Below are positions 63,773 to 64,000 of a stretch of 64,000 nt of DNA, piece after piece. The stretch is from contig WBMQ01000006.1 of the NCBI GenBank assembly GCA_016630905.1, positions 1 through 64,000 on the forward strand, read 5' to 3'. The notes under the pieces were generated by a model. It had not been told where the DNA came from. It saw only the letters and a list, made by a program, of their open reading frames with translations, and made no database searches. This DNA comes from Capillidium heterosporum. Its lineage: Eukaryota > Entomophthoromycota > Entomophthoromycetes > Entomophthorales > Capillidiaceae. The translations under genes and the position numbers were made by a program. Each line of letters opens with the position of its first letter. The first letter of the stretch is position 1.

Positions 63773-64000
63773 ATGGCGACTAGCAACCGACTAGCGATTT
63801 TCCCAACCCGGATGTAAAATAAATTAATAGATCAAATCAGCTGTACTTATATGATTCCTATTTCAGGGCCTTGACCACCATGAAGTTGAAGCTCAAGGGA
63901 GCCCAGACCGGCCACAGTTTGTTGAAGCGCAAGAGTGAAGCTTTGACCAAACGTTTCAGAGAAATTGTACACAAGATCGAAGCGGTAAATTTTCCTTTGA
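63773..64000 (+). CDS. VMA8: V-type ATPase subunit D, 5' part only
   Basis: Subunit D forms the central rotor shaft of the vacuolar proton pump and couples ATP hydrolysis in V1 to proton movement in V0. Exon 1 (63773-63813) encodes MATSNRLAIFPTR and is spliced across a 53-bp intron to exon 2 (63867-63984). The join gives FPTRMALTTMKLKLKGAQTG and then HSLLKRKSEALTKRFREIVH, an almost invariant signature of the family. A donor GTAAAT at 63985 opens a further intron that runs past the window end, so about three quarters of the protein lies outside. Confidence 0.93.

Overview
The window is from a fungal nuclear chromosome. The evidence is many very short GT-AG introns (mostly 35-80 bp, often with a CTAA-type branch motif close to the acceptor), a conventional kinesin of the fungal type, autophagy and INO80 genes with fungal architecture, and AT-rich gene-free DNA carrying a C-to-T/G-to-A hypermutation pattern like repeat-induced point mutation (RIP). 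I cannot place the phylum. A MERIT40/BABAM1 homologue and conventional kinesin argue against Saccharomycotina. All coordinates and splice models below are read by eye.

Positions 1-26,920 are a gene desert built almost wholly of LTR retrotransposon remains. Three LTR families are recognisable. Family A (TGTAAGG...GTTACA, about 660-700 bp) has three copies with matching 5-bp target duplications. Family B (TGTTGGGAAACG...CTTACA, about 720 bp) is present in both orientations, once nested inside a family A copy. Family D (TGTCAACTTAGC...CCAGCCAACA, about 590-720 bp) carries the first 34 codons of its gag gene inside its own 3' end. Most copies are hypermutated until surviving C is found nearly only before T. 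A few are fresh: the copy at 1-503, the solo LTR at 22,972-23,561 and the gag-bearing remnant around 24,270-26,920. A stretch at about 8.9-13.5 kb is very AT-rich but lacks the hypermutation signature, giving a centromere-like layout (unmutated core, LTR-relic flanks).

Positions 27,450-64,000 are an ordinary gene island. In order: a lysophospholipid acyltransferase (-), conventional kinesin heavy chain (+), ATG5 (+), eIF3 subunit f (-), the mitochondrial i-AAA protease YME1 (+), a MERIT40/BABAM1 homologue (+), the 40S biogenesis factor LTV1 (-), tRNA m1G9 methyltransferase TRM10 (+), a PPR-like mitochondrial protein (-), an unrecognised multi-exon gene (-), a class I cyclic-nucleotide phosphodiesterase (+), the INO80 ATPase (+) and the start of V-ATPase subunit D (+, cut by the window end). 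Two smaller relic deserts (41.2-42.6 kb and 50.6-52.1 kb) interrupt the island. The genes are unrelated housekeeping functions with no cluster logic, apart from divergent pairs sharing short promoters (eIF3f/YME1, LTV1/TRM10) and one tight convergent pair (TRM10/PPR).

The most unusual items are the strict CpT-sparing hypermutation, the gag start inside the LTR, an apparent one-nucleotide exon in the acyltransferase gene, a possible 5-nt exon plus 23-nt intron in the MERIT40 gene, and a run-of-G island inside the mutated desert.
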